Shown: positions 8,169-16,014 of the stretch, in pieces
Position numbering within the stretch: position 1 is the stretch's first letter
Layout of the letters: every line of letters starts with the position of its first letter
Virus record (IMG/VR): IMGVR_UViG_3300017989_000374
Coordinates: 1 to 27,505 of that record
Length of the DNA stretch: 27,505 nucleotides
From: a virus
Strand: one strand, 5' to 3'
Program-made: the position numbers and the translations under genes
Notes under the pieces: generated by a model
What the model was told of the DNA's origin: nothing
Database searches by the model: none
Seen by the model: the letters and a program-made list of their open reading frames with translations, nothing else

Positions 8169-9377
8169 ATGACATTCATCAAAGATTTTCAGAATAGAAT
8201 AGTTGTTAATCAAGCAAATGTATCGACAACTTTAGGCGGCACAATAGACAGTACAAAACAGTATTTCATTGACGGTAGTATTGATATGTCCGGCGTTACG
8301 GTTACTGTTCCAAGTACGGGCATTTTCATAAAGGGTTACAATCTTGATTTGTCCATTCTCACTTGTTCGGATAATAGTTACGTTATGTTTGACGGTGCAA
8401 CGGCCGGAAACGTATTCTTTCAAGATATTACACTAACAACTTCGGGGACAGCTTCACAGGTTTTTGATTTAACAGATGCAACGGGATTTAATGCAGTTGA
8501 GTTAGTACGTGTGAATTTCAATGATTGTACAGCTATTGGAGAATTAAACGGATACAGACAAGGACTAGAAACAAATACAGGTAGATTCGGAGGAACCCCT
8601 GAAATGACACTTTCTGGAACTTGGATTGGTGGGTATTTTATCGACGTTTCAATTGTTCGAAGTTTAACAAATGGGGGTTATACACTATACAAAGCTGGCA
8701 CAGGATTTTCAATGCGTAGTAGATTTAGGACTAATCAAAACATTGACCTACCTGCCTCTGCCTCATTTTTTGATTTTGCACCTAGCAATTTTGTTAACCC
8801 TTCAACAGTTCAAGTACAGGGCGCACTTGTATCGAGAAACGGCAGTTTTGATGCTACTGACACAAATATAACACCAAACATAACACAGGCAGACCTGGAG
8901 AGTTCATGGAGTAATAATATTGGAATGCCTAACACTTTTGAAGGTGGCAAACTAACACTTTCAACAGAAACAGCAACTTCACTTAGTGTTGGAGTTTGGT
9001 CAACAATTGCTGGCACTTGGACGGCTTCAAACTTAGAGCATTTTGACAGCCCCAGTAACGGTGAGTTAAGACACTTAGGAACTTCGCCAAGGGAGTATAA
9101 ATGTATAGTGAATTTCATCATAGAGGGTGGAGGCAATGACGACATAGGTGTGCGTGTTCGAAAATGGGATAACAGCGCAAGTGCATTTGTAGACGGAACA
9201 GAAATAAGAAGGCAAATCAATAACATAGTCGGAGGGCGTGACGTTGCTTTCTACAATATCAGTTTCAATATTGAGTTAGACCAAAACGACTACGTTTTCT
9301 TCCAAGTAAGGAACAATACAGACAACACGAATATCACGCTAGAACTAGATTCTGATTTTGTAATTGAAGAAAGGTAA
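8169..9377 (+). CDS. Tail fibre / receptor-binding protein candidate
   Basis: This 402-residue protein is rich in Thr, Ser, Asn and Gly and almost entirely beta. The first half shows strand periodicity typical of a right-handed beta-helix (TLGGTIDSTKQYFIDGSIDM, SGVTVTVPSTGIFIKGYN, VFFQDITLTTSGTASQVFDL). The C-terminal domain (YKCIVNFIIEGGGNDDIGVR to LELDSDFVIEER, about residues 310-402) looks like a jelly-roll head that could bind a receptor. The gene begins four bases after the large tail-tip gene. Its codon use is less regular and locally more AT-rich than the flanking tail genes, as expected for an exchangeable host-range gene. Glycan depolymerase activity is possible but no catalytic pattern was identified. 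Confidence 0.65.
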   Translation: MTFIKDFQNRIVVNQANVSTTLGGTIDSTKQYFIDGSIDMSGVTVTVPSTGIFIKGYNLDLSILTCSDNSYVMFDGATAGNVFFQDITLTTSGTASQVFDLTDATGFNAVELVRVNFNDCTAIGELNGYRQGLETNTGRFGGTPEMTLSGTWIGGYFIDVSIVRSLTNGGYTLYKAGTGFSMRSRFRTNQNIDLPASASFFDFAPSNFVNPSTVQVQGALVSRNGSFDATDTNITPNITQADLESSWSNNIGMPNTFEGGKLTLSTETATSLSVGVWSTIAGTWTASNLEHFDSPSNGELRHLGTSPREYKCIVNFIIEGGGNDDIGVRVRKWDNSASAFVDGTEIRRQINNIVGGRDVAFYNISFNIELDQNDYVFFQVRNNTDNTNITLELDSDFVIEER

Positions 9378-9380
9378 AAA

Positions 9381-11774
9381 ATGGCAAAGAAAGTAATTGA
9401 TGTAGAAATAAAACCAGACTTGCGGTCGGTTCGTTCTCTGAATTTGGAGATTTCGAAAATGCGCAAGGATTTGGAAGATGCAACCGATCCAAGTCAAATC
9501 ACCCGGTTAAATAAGGAATTAAAGAAAACCGAAAAGCAACTTGAAGAAATCAACGATGTAGCCGACGACTTTAATCTTGGTAAAAAGTTCGACGACCTAT
9601 ACAAAGACACTGCGCCACTATCTTCACGTCTTGGTGAGTTGGAAGATAGAATGTATGAATTGGCGTTTGCCGGACAAGCCAACACGGAAGAATTTCGAGC
9701 GTTACAAAAAGAAGCGGTTGAAATGCGTCAAACCATAATTGAGGTTGATAAGCAAGTTGACATACTTGCAGACAATCGAGGATTCAGTGTGTTTGGTGAC
9801 GGTATCGGAGAAGTCGGTGCATCATTGGCGCGATTGGATTTTGAAACGGCGTCAAAGCAAGCTGGAACATTAGCACAGAACGCCGGAAATATTTCTTTTG
9901 GTAGTGCAGTCAAGTCGGTAAAACAGTTCGGTTCGACACTGATTAATCTAGGAAAGGCGATTTTGGCAAACCCGTTGTTCTTGCTTGTGACTATTATCGT
10001 AGCCATTGCAGTGGCCATTTATGAACTACTAGATTCGCTCGGAATTATAAAGGTAATTTTTGAAGCGGTAGGCGCGGCCATTGATTGGGTAGTCCAACAG
10101 ATAAAGAACTTTCTTGACTGGATTGGACTTACAAACTTCGCTGAACAAGACGCGGCCGAGAAGTCTGCAAAGGCGGCAGAAAAAAGAGCGAAAGCACACG
10201 AAAAAGCAAGCAAGCGAATTATACAGGCATTGGATCAAGAGATTCGAATGGCTGAACTTGTCGGAGAAGACACCGAAGATCTAGAGCGTAAAAAACTCGA
10301 GCGCATTAACCAAACTTCTGGCGCACAGCTTGAAGCATTACGCGCACGCCTAAAAGCAGAGAAGTTAAAAGGCGACATGGATCACGAAGAACTAGTGAAG
10401 CTCCGTGATCAAGTAGACGCGAAACGCCTTGAATATCAGAAGTCATTCGACGATATTCGATTTTTTAACAAGAAAACCGAAGTAGAGCGCGAACAATTCA
10501 ACAAAGACCAAGCCGATGCAGAAGCTTTGGCGGCGGCAAAACTTAGTGACGACCGAATTGAAGGAATGATAAAGCAAGCGCAAATCGAACGTGACATTGC
10601 ACTTCGTGAAGCGAACCTGACGGCATCACAACGTCTTCTAATTGAAAAAGAATTTAACGACAACGTTGCCCAAATTCAAAGCGACGAGCGTGAACGTAGA
10701 TGGAATGAATACAAAGCTTTTCGGGATAGTCGAATAGACGCTGAACGCCAAATTCAAGACGCAGAACTTTCATTGATGCAAGAAGGTTATGACAAAGAAT
10801 TGAAAGCGGTACAACTCCAGTTTGATCGATTGATTGAAGACGCGAAAAACAATGAAGAACTTCGACAAGAAGAACGTGTTCGATTGATTGAGTTATACGG
10901 ACAGCAACGTTTGCAAGCGGAAGAAAAAGTGTATAACGAAAGCGTTAAGGCTGACGAAGAACGCGAGAAGGAAGAAGCCGACCAAGCCGCCAAAGAACTC
11001 AAAGAACTTGAAGACTTCTACGCTAAAAAAGACGCACTTGAAATTGAATTGATGTCGGACGGTTATGAGAAACAAAAAGCCGAACGAATCGCACAGTTTG
11101 AAGATCGTATTGCACAACTAGAAGCCGAAGGACTTTTGACAGCCGAAATCGAAAAGAGAATTCGCAAACAGTTACAAGATGACCTGAACGCGATTGATGA
11201 AGCCGCACGAAAAGAACGTGAAGAAGCTGACAAGGCTGAAGCCGAACGCAAACGAAATCTTGAAATGACAAAAGCGCAAATGGCAATAGATGGCCTTGCT
11301 TTGGTAGCGGGTGCGGCTGAATTATTCTCTGAAAAGAGTGAACGCGCCGCGAAGATTGCCTTCAATTTACAAAAGGCTTCAGGAATTGCACAAGCAACAA
11401 TTGACGGCTATCGTGCAGTATTGTCAGCGTATGCACAAACACCTGGTGGTGTAGTATTGAAAAGTATTGCGGCGGCGATTGCTGGCGGTTTTTCCGCTAT
11501 CCAAATAGCCAACATCGCAAAGACACGTTTTGAAGGTGGCGGCGGCGGTGCGTCTGGTGTTTCTTCATCAGCTTCGGCTGGTGGCGGATCCGTTCCGGCG
11601 GCAACCGCACAAACGCCAAGTCTTGAATTGTTTGGACAGGCAAACGGATTGAATACATTCTTTCAACCGGAAGGCGAAGAACAAACGCAGACCATTCAAG
11701 CGGTTGTGTCGTTGGATCAACTCGACACGTCAAAAGACAAACAGGCACAGATATTTGAAAACGGTTTGTTGTGA
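9381..11774 (+). CDS. Tail tape measure protein
   Basis: The 797-residue protein has an N-terminal helical region (DLRSVRSLNLEISKMRKDLE), a membrane-type hydrophobic segment at about residues 190-215 (ANPLFLLVTIIVAIAVAIYE), and a very long charged coiled coil from about 250 to 620 rich in EERE, KAEAERKR and similar. A hydrophobic helical C-terminal part (MAIDGLALVAGAAELF, AAAIAGGFSAIQIANIAKT) and a Gly/Ser-rich tail follow. This is the classic architecture of siphophage tape measures, which set tail length and are ejected into the cell envelope. Family knowledge (about 0.15 nm per residue) predicts a tail near 120 nm. The stop overlaps a GTG start of the next gene (GTGA). Confidence 0.9.
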   Translation: MAKKVIDVEIKPDLRSVRSLNLEISKMRKDLEDATDPSQITRLNKELKKTEKQLEEINDVADDFNLGKKFDDLYKDTAPLSSRLGELEDRMYELAFAGQANTEEFRALQKEAVEMRQTIIEVDKQVDILADNRGFSVFGDGIGEVGASLARLDFETASKQAGTLAQNAGNISFGSAVKSVKQFGSTLINLGKAILANPLFLLVTIIVAIAVAIYELLDSLGIIKVIFEAVGAAIDWVVQQIKNFLDWIGLTNFAEQDAAEKSAKAAEKRAKAHEKASKRIIQALDQEIRMAELVGEDTEDLERKKLERINQTSGAQLEALRARLKAEKLKGDMDHEELVKLRDQVDAKRLEYQKSFDDIRFFNKKTEVEREQFNKDQADAEALAAAKLSDDRIEGMIKQAQIERDIALREANLTASQRLLIEKEFNDNVAQIQSDERERRWNEYKAFRDSRIDAERQIQDAELSLMQEGYDKELKAVQLQFDRLIEDAKNNEELRQEERVRLIELYGQQRLQAEEKVYNESVKADEEREKEEADQAAKELKELEDFYAKKDALEIELMSDGYEKQKAERIAQFEDRIAQLEAEGLLTAEIEKRIRKQLQDDLNAIDEAARKEREEADKAEAERKRNLEMTKAQMAIDGLALVAGAAELFSEKSERAAKIAFNLQKASGIAQATIDGYRAVLSAYAQTPGGVVLKSIAAAIAGGFSAIQIANIAKTRFEGGGGGASGVSSSASAGGGSVPAATAQTPSLELFGQANGLNTFFQPEGEEQTQTIQAVVSLDQLDTSKDKQAQIFENGLL

Positions 11775-12106
11775 GTGCGCGCAATCTGTTCATATCGCAA
11801 CTTGGTGCATGTACTCGCGTGGTGAATGCTGAAATCAAACGTCAAATAATAAAGGCGAAAGCGGTTGATACTGGCCGCATGAAGAACAATACTAAGGTCA
11901 AAGTTGGTTACGACTTTAACCGTGACGTTTTCACGATCAAATCGGTAAATTCAACAGATTATTATATTTTTGTTGATGAGGGTACGATATACATTAAGCC
12001 GCGAAACATCACCAACAACACTCTAGAAACAAAGCGCGTACAGGATGCCTTTGATAAATTATATGACCGTTGGATTGATTACATGATTGACAGACAATTT
12101 GAATAA
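11771..12106 (+). CDS. HK97 gp10-like tail-completion/neck protein candidate
   Basis: A GTG at 11771 overlapping the tape-measure stop gives a 111-residue protein. Its core is KAVDTGRMKNNTKVKVGYDF, then DYYIFVDEGT and the helical ending QDAFDKLYDRWIDYMID. A DTG motif followed by strands, a YY-x-V/F-D-E strand and a C-terminal helix is the pattern of the HK97 gp10/tail-completion family, which joins head and tail. The GTG start is accepted because no in-frame ATG lies before the conserved N-terminal helix. The gene downstream has the same pattern and is probably a paralogue. Other small tail-assembly roles cannot be excluded. Confidence 0.5.
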   Translation: MSARNLFISQLGACTRVVNAEIKRQIIKAKAVDTGRMKNNTKVKVGYDFNRDVFTIKSVNSTDYYIFVDEGTIYIKPRNITNNTLETKRVQDAFDKLYDRWIDYMIDRQFE

Positions 12107-12108
12107 TT

Positions 12109-12486
12109 ATGGCATTTAGAACACCGCGTGACGTTGACCGTCGATATACAAGAAAGCTGAAAGACGACATTCGGAAGAAAGGTTTAATTGACACAGGTGC
12201 ATTGTTGCAATCCGCTGATGTAACCGTTGAAATTGATTTGAACGTTTCCACTTTTATGAGTTCAAACTACACCTTCACAGTCAAGATATTTGCAGAACCT
12301 TACTACGTGTATCTGGATGAGCGTTTTCAGCTTACAAACGACCTTGTGAATTCTCGATCTTTCCGAAACACTACTGATCGATTACGTTTATATTTTGCGG
12401 CATATTTGACAAATCAATATCCTTTACTTAGATTTGACAATATAACATTAGAAGTTTCCGAAGTTATTATTGTGAATCAACCGTAA
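12109..12486 (+). CDS. Second HK97 gp10-like protein, probable paralogue of its neighbour
   Basis: The 125-residue product repeats the pattern of the preceding gene: KGLIDTGALLQSADVTVEI, then EPYYVYLDE, then RSFRNTTDRLRLYFAAY. The shared order is DTG, a run of strands, YY-x-(F/L)-x-D-E, and a C-terminal helix after an R-N-T segment. Overall identity is low, so the duplication, if real, is old. The C-terminus adds a strand-rich tail (DNITLEVSEVIIVNQP). It starts two bases after the previous stop. A role at the head-tail joint or in tail completion is inferred from family resemblance only. Confidence 0.5.
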   Translation: MAFRTPRDVDRRYTRKLKDDIRKKGLIDTGALLQSADVTVEIDLNVSTFMSSNYTFTVKIFAEPYYVYLDERFQLTNDLVNSRSFRNTTDRLRLYFAAYLTNQYPLLRFDNITLEVSEVIIVNQP

Positions 12487-12489
12487 ATA

Positions 12490-13098
12490 ATGAAAACAAA
12501 GGTTTCAATAATTATACCTTACAACATCGATCGCGGTTGGCTTGATCAAGCTGAAGAATCAATTGACCGCCAAACGTTCGACAATATTGAAATCATACAC
12601 TCACAATCCGACAACGGCGTTTCTTACAATCTCAACAGAGGCATAGAAAAAGCAACAGGCGATTTTATCAAGTATCTTTGTGAAGATGATATGTTGACAC
12701 CAAACAGCATTGAAGACAGCGTGAACGCGATGGAAAGCGTTGACTTTATTCATGGCAATTCGTACACGCTACACGATAACGGACAAGTTCGGGAATACAT
12801 CGCGCTGGAACAATATCCAACACTTTCACAAATGATTCACAGCAATTGCATTCACGGCGGTTCTTTGATGTATCGCGCTGACGTGTTTGAACGCTTCGGT
12901 CTTTTTGACGAATCACTATGGACGGGTGAAGAATATGACTTCAATATGCGGATAATGTCGAAAGGCGCAAAGCTAGGATATTGCAATTCATTTCTTTACA
13001 TTTACCGAAGGCACAACGAACAAAAAAGCCTTGGACTAAAAGCGAACCAACATGAACGAAAGAAAGCAATTAAACAAATAAGAAAACGATATGAGTGA
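12490..13098 (+). CDS. Family 2 glycosyltransferase (GT-A fold)
   Basis: The 202-residue protein begins MKTKVSIIIPYNIDRGW, the usual first strand of a GT-A glycosyltransferase. It continues with LNRGIEKATGDFIKYLCEDD, where E65-D66-D67 forms the metal and nucleotide-sugar binding DxD-type motif. The acceptor-side part has HGGSLMYRADVFERFGLFDE and GEEYDFNMRIMSKG, with the conserved E/D and W/Y positions of family 2 enzymes. It would transfer a sugar from a nucleotide donor; the acceptor is unknown. There are no membrane segments. It heads a four-gene plus-strand cassette and overlaps the next gene by eight bases. Confidence 0.85.
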   Translation: MKTKVSIIIPYNIDRGWLDQAEESIDRQTFDNIEIIHSQSDNGVSYNLNRGIEKATGDFIKYLCEDDMLTPNSIEDSVNAMESVDFIHGNSYTLHDNGQVREYIALEQYPTLSQMIHSNCIHGGSLMYRADVFERFGLFDESLWTGEEYDFNMRIMSKGAKLGYCNSFLYIYRRHNEQKSLGLKANQHERKKAIKQIRKRYE

Positions 13099-13504
13099 TA
13101 AGAGAAAACTAAGTCAAGTAATAAATGATATTGTCATTTGGGGAAATAATAACAGTGAAGGATTTAACGCAGGGGAGATCTCAGACGGTTATCATACGTT
13201 TGATGAGTACTACGATTTTCGAAAAATGTATAACGCTGTTTTATTTAATGAATGGGCAAAGTACGACACACCTAAATACGATGTGCATAAATCGCTAAAA
13301 CATCACGATGGGGAAGATTGTTTTGGTGGTGGGTGGTTTATTGTTGTGGCAGTTCTACCAGAGGGGCAGATAAGCACTCATTACCCTGTTTCAGATTGGG
13401 ATCTTTTTAATATTCCAGAAGCTGAAAAGGCAAAGTACGAGTTTGACGGTCACACATCACTCAATGTATTGTATCGACTTAAAGCTTTGACAGGGAATGT
13501 TTAA
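13091..13504 (+). CDS. Conserved phage protein with DGYHTF and DGHTSLNVLYRL motifs
   Basis: This 137-residue protein has a set of motifs I recall from many unrelated phages: SDGYHTFDEYYDFR near residues 30-45, KSLKHHDGEDCFGGGWFIVV at about 68-87, THYPVSDWDLFNIPE at about 98-112, and FDGHTSLNVLYRLKAL at about 118-133. I know of no established function. The invariant-looking His/Asp residues (H in YHTF, HHDG, DGHT) could form a metal site, which is inference. It overlaps both glycosyltransferase neighbours by eight bases. Its base composition looks more AT-rich and its codons differ from theirs, suggesting a later insertion. I know of no link between this family and glycosylation beyond the context here. 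Confidence 0.75.
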   Translation: MSDKRKLSQVINDIVIWGNNNSEGFNAGEISDGYHTFDEYYDFRKMYNAVLFNEWAKYDTPKYDVHKSLKHHDGEDCFGGGWFIVVAVLPEGQISTHYPVSDWDLFNIPEAEKAKYEFDGHTSLNVLYRLKALTGNV

Positions 13505-14141
13505 GCACTACATTTTTTGTCGTCACAACCTTGGTTTGTACTCGGTCAATCCTTATGGAATTGAAGACAAAGAACAATGGATGACTGAACGCGTTCCGCT
13601 TCTTGGAAGGTTGCTGTCATCATTATCGCGTCAAAGAAACAAGAACTTCACATTGATACTATCAATTGATCCTGAAACGCCTGAAGAATGGATTGACACA
13701 CTTGAAAATTTTCTTGAAGGATTTATGATTCCGGTGATACTTTGCGAAGGCGACCCGAGGACATACATATCTCAACAGGCTACCCATCCAGAATGGTTGA
13801 TCACTTCAAGAATTGATAATGACGACGAATACCGTCCTAACTTTGTCGAAACGATTCAGAAAGCATTCAGAGCAAAAGAAGAAGTGATTGACGTGCATGG
13901 TGTTCAGTTTGACGGATTGAATTACTACACATCTGGACGCAAGCGTTCAAATAGTCCGTTTATTACATTGGTTGAGAAATGGGAAAACCCTGTGACCGTA
14001 TTCCACCGGCCACACTCAACAATGAATACCGTCTTTACTGGTCGATTCGCTTCAAATGAAAAGCTTTACATTCAACACATTCACGATTCGAACTTGATGA
14101 ACAAAGTTGTCGGCGACAAAATCCCATGTCCATGGAGGTAG
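13497..14141 (+). CDS. Putative rhamnosyl-transferase-like glycosyltransferase
   Basis: The 214-residue protein starts MFKHYIFCRHNLGLYSVNP. It carries ERVPLLGRLLSSLSRQRNKN followed by FTLILSIDPETPEEW, then LITSRIDNDDEYRPNFVE with D107-N-D109-D110 as the donor-binding acidic motif. This combination fits the putative rhamnosyl transferase family found in phage and bacterial surface-glycan clusters. The later segment KWENPVTVFHRPHSTMNTVF resembles the acceptor-side loop. It overlaps the previous gene by eight bases and the next by 16, so the three enzymes are probably expressed together. Sugar specificity cannot be read from the sequence. Confidence 0.75.
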   Translation: MFKHYIFCRHNLGLYSVNPYGIEDKEQWMTERVPLLGRLLSSLSRQRNKNFTLILSIDPETPEEWIDTLENFLEGFMIPVILCEGDPRTYISQQATHPEWLITSRIDNDDEYRPNFVETIQKAFRAKEEVIDVHGVQFDGLNYYTSGRKRSNSPFITLVEKWENPVTVFHRPHSTMNTVFTGRFASNEKLYIQHIHDSNLMNKVVGDKIPCPWR

Positions 14142-14779
14142 TCATTGCAATTGCCACAATGGAAGGACGCGAAGAATTCCTTGCAAACACGATTCGTTCA
14201 CTTGCGCCACAGTGCGACCAATTAAGAATTTACAAGAACCATCACCGTGACATTGATTACACAGACAACGCAAAGTTCTTCTTCCTTCAGGAATACGATC
14301 GATCGGTGTACTACCTAACATGTGATGATGACATCATATATCCGGCCGACTACGTTCAAAAGATGATTCAAGGCATCGAAACACACGGCGGCATCGTCAC
14401 GCTACATGGTAGAATATTGAGATACAAAGGGCTTTCGTATTACCGTGGCCGACACAAAACGTTTCATTGCGCAAAATGGGTGAATCGAACACAGCGGATC
14501 CATGTCGGCGGTTCGGGTGTTATGGGATGGCGTACCGATCAATTTAACCCGGTTGACCTTTACAAACACGAACATCAAAAAATGTCTGATTTGATTGTGT
14601 CACTAGAAGCCGCAAAAAAGGGCGTCCCAATTACAGTATTGGAACACCCTAAAAACTACGTGACCGTCCAGCCTGTGCCAAACGAAAAAACAATCTTTGG
14701 TCAACACGTCATGAACGACACTATCCAGTCCTCTTTGGCAGATGAGGTTTTAAGGATTCTCCCAAAGCTACCCAATTGA
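14126..14779 (+). CDS. Glycosyltransferase-like protein
   Basis: This 217-residue protein starts MSMEVVIAIATMEGREEFL; a second ATG two codons in is equally possible. It has an N-terminal Rossmann-like beginning and a DxD-type motif in YYLTCDDDIIYPADYVQKM (D67-D69). A conserved middle section RIHVGGSGVMGWRTDQFNP looks like the substrate loop of family 2-like enzymes. It is the last gene of the glycosyltransferase cassette. Its 3' end overlaps the 3' end of a minus-strand gene by 59 bases, so the two transcripts converge. Its acceptor is unknown; virion proteins or host surface glycan are both plausible. Confidence 0.75.
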   Translation: MSMEVVIAIATMEGREEFLANTIRSLAPQCDQLRIYKNHHRDIDYTDNAKFFFLQEYDRSVYYLTCDDDIIYPADYVQKMIQGIETHGGIVTLHGRILRYKGLSYYRGRHKTFHCAKWVNRTQRIHVGGSGVMGWRTDQFNPVDLYKHEHQKMSDLIVSLEAAKKGVPITVLEHPKNYVTVQPVPNEKTIFGQHVMNDTIQSSLADEVLRILPKLPN

Positions 14780-15407
14780 AAACAAGTATGTGCGGCAAAG
14801 ACATCACGTGTTGATACTTCGTTATGTCGCCTTGTGTCAATCCGAACACAACCGTCAACCATTGTTCGTCAGTTGAACGGCCTTTGTTCGCTTCTTCAAG
14901 TTCTTCTGGTTCTGGTTCATACCCTTCAGGAAATTCGCCGTCTTCATCTGAATCAAAAACCGTTGGGTATTTTTCACCGACTTGCTTCCGGTAAGTTCTG
15001 AATTCCATGACAGCACCATATACGTCCGTTATTTTAACATCATATACCGCATCATTCAAATCATACAGAATTTTGACAGCGTTGGGCAGTGCATCGGTCA
15101 AACTGTTATTCACAAGCAGAACGTCAAGATCAATATAATTAGCCAAAGATAAGCGGCTCAATTTTTTGATTTGATTGCCGTTCACTTCTTGTTTGTACTT
15201 CTCACTGACTGGTGACTTGATAAATGAAATTGCAGTTTTCAGCTTTCGAAGATCACGTTCACCGAGGTCGTCAGGAATATCAAAAAACACGTCACCGATT
15301 TCAAGCACAAAATCAGTCGGAAGGATTCCTTTCGTGGCGATTATTTCAAGAACTTCTTGCCATTGTTCAACGGTGCAATCATTCCACGTTAGAGGCTTGA
15401 ACTCCAT
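14721..15407 (-). CDS. Second minus-strand tail-assembly-chaperone-position protein
   Basis: A TTG at 15413 extends the frame, but the ATG two codons later (MEFKPLTWNDCTVEQWQ, from 15407) is preferred, giving 228 residues. The N-terminal half is helical. The middle has DVKITDVYGAVMEFRTYRK, and a very acidic linker (DSDEDGEFPEGYEPEPEE) follows. The C-terminus has DEQWLTVVFGLTQGDITK and HVMSLPHILVFNWVAL. No enzyme motif is seen. It overlaps the upstream minus-strand gene by 29 bases. Two overlapping genes of this size near a tape measure are typical of tail assembly chaperones (lambda gpG/gpGT), but here they lie on the opposite strand. The role is inferred. Confidence 0.6.
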   Translation of the reverse strand: MEFKPLTWNDCTVEQWQEVLEIIATKGILPTDFVLEIGDVFFDIPDDLGERDLRKLKTAISFIKSPVSEKYKQEVNGNQIKKLSRLSLANYIDLDVLLVNNSLTDALPNAVKILYDLNDAVYDVKITDVYGAVMEFRTYRKQVGEKYPTVFDSDEDGEFPEGYEPEPEELEEANKGRSTDEQWLTVVFGLTQGDITKYQHVMSLPHILVFNWVALGESLKPHLPKRTG

Positions 15408-15969
15408 TTTCAATATCTTTTTGTGAAACGCCTTCTTCTAAGTCTTTTACTTTTCTCCTGACTAATCGCGCCATTAATGGAACGACAATATCAGTCTTCA
15501 GGTTGTCACGGAAAAGATTCGCTTTGTGTTTGATGTGATTCCAGTCATAGTGTTCATTCCTTCCAAGTTCTTTGTCCTTGTAAAGTATAGCCATCACCCA
15601 AGACGGGAAACGTTTATCTTGTTTTAATTGGGCTTGTTCGATGTACGAAATGTCACGCGCCTTGAATTCGAATTCTTCACCTGTAAACAGAACGTATTTG
15701 CGTCCGTTCACTTCAATTTCTTGTTTCAGTTCGTTCGGCATCTCGTAATCATTGTACAGCTTTACCGCTTCAATGAATTCTTTTTGTGTGAGGTTGTCAA
15801 GAATGTATTCTGGAACACCCATTGATTCAAGGATTTCAAAAAATTTCGTTACTTGGTCGCCTTGTGGCCGGTCAACAATTGAATGAATGTTGTCGAATTC
15901 CTTCAACGTCAATTCGTTTGGTTCGTTGCGAAGTTCAAATGATTCTTCACCGCATTTAATAATTAACAT
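15379..15969 (-). CDS. Minus-strand tail assembly chaperone candidate
   Basis: The 196-residue protein begins MLIIKCGEESFELRNEPNEL. A helical body has LTLKEFDNIHSIVDRPQG and FIEAVKLYNDYEMPNELK, then GRKYVLFTGEEFEFKARDIS and a helical end with SWVMAILYKDKEL and VPLMARLVRRKVKDLEE. This layout resembles Bacteroidota phage proteins encoded before the tape measure and interpreted as tail assembly chaperones; I am only moderately sure. It is the first gene of a two-gene minus-strand unit, transcribed away from the head operon. The 47-base divergent spacer upstream has a -7-like element and an inverted repeat. A regulatory role is a less likely alternative. Confidence 0.55.
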   Translation of the reverse strand: MLIIKCGEESFELRNEPNELTLKEFDNIHSIVDRPQGDQVTKFFEILESMGVPEYILDNLTQKEFIEAVKLYNDYEMPNELKQEIEVNGRKYVLFTGEEFEFKARDISYIEQAQLKQDKRFPSWVMAILYKDKELGRNEHYDWNHIKHKANLFRDNLKTDIVVPLMARLVRRKVKDLEEGVSQKDIENGVQASNVE

Positions 15970-15971
15970 AA

Positions 15972-15995
15972 TATGTTTGTTTTATAACAAAAATA
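15972..15995. promoter_or_regulatory. Possible divergent Bacteroidota-type promoter pair
   Basis: The spacer between the minus-strand chaperone-type genes and the plus-strand head operon has a plus-strand TATGTTTG (15972-15979) and, on the minus strand, TATTTTTG (15995-15988). Both fit the TAnnTTTG -7 consensus of Bacteroidota. No good TTG/TTTG -33 element is present at 19-21 bases for either, so activity is uncertain. The two elements would drive transcription in opposite directions with start points almost overlapping. Confidence 0.35.
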
Positions 15996-16014
15996 ACGTT
16001 TTCCCCTAAACGTT
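15995..16014. repeat. Perfect 7-bp inverted repeat next to the head-operon start codon
   Basis: AACGTTT, loop TCCCCT, AAACGTT spans 15995-16014 and ends two bases before the protease ATG at 16017. The arms are exact complements. It could be an operator between divergent genes or an mRNA hairpin that shields the protease start. It borders the putative minus-strand -7 element. Confidence 0.6.

Noticed and set aside
8810-9226. Minus-strand 138-residue open frame
   Set aside because: Antisense to the fibre gene with no recognisable domain and no promoter-like sequence; treated as a shadow.
10019-11365. Several minus-strand open frames within the tape measure
   Set aside because: The repetitive Glu/Lys/Ala coiled coil yields Ser/Phe/Leu-rich open frames on the opposite strand; these are compositional artefacts.
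14126-15969. Interpretation of the minus-strand pair as a lysogeny control module
   Set aside because: Neither protein shows an HTH or repressor feature; size, overlap and position fit tail assembly better.
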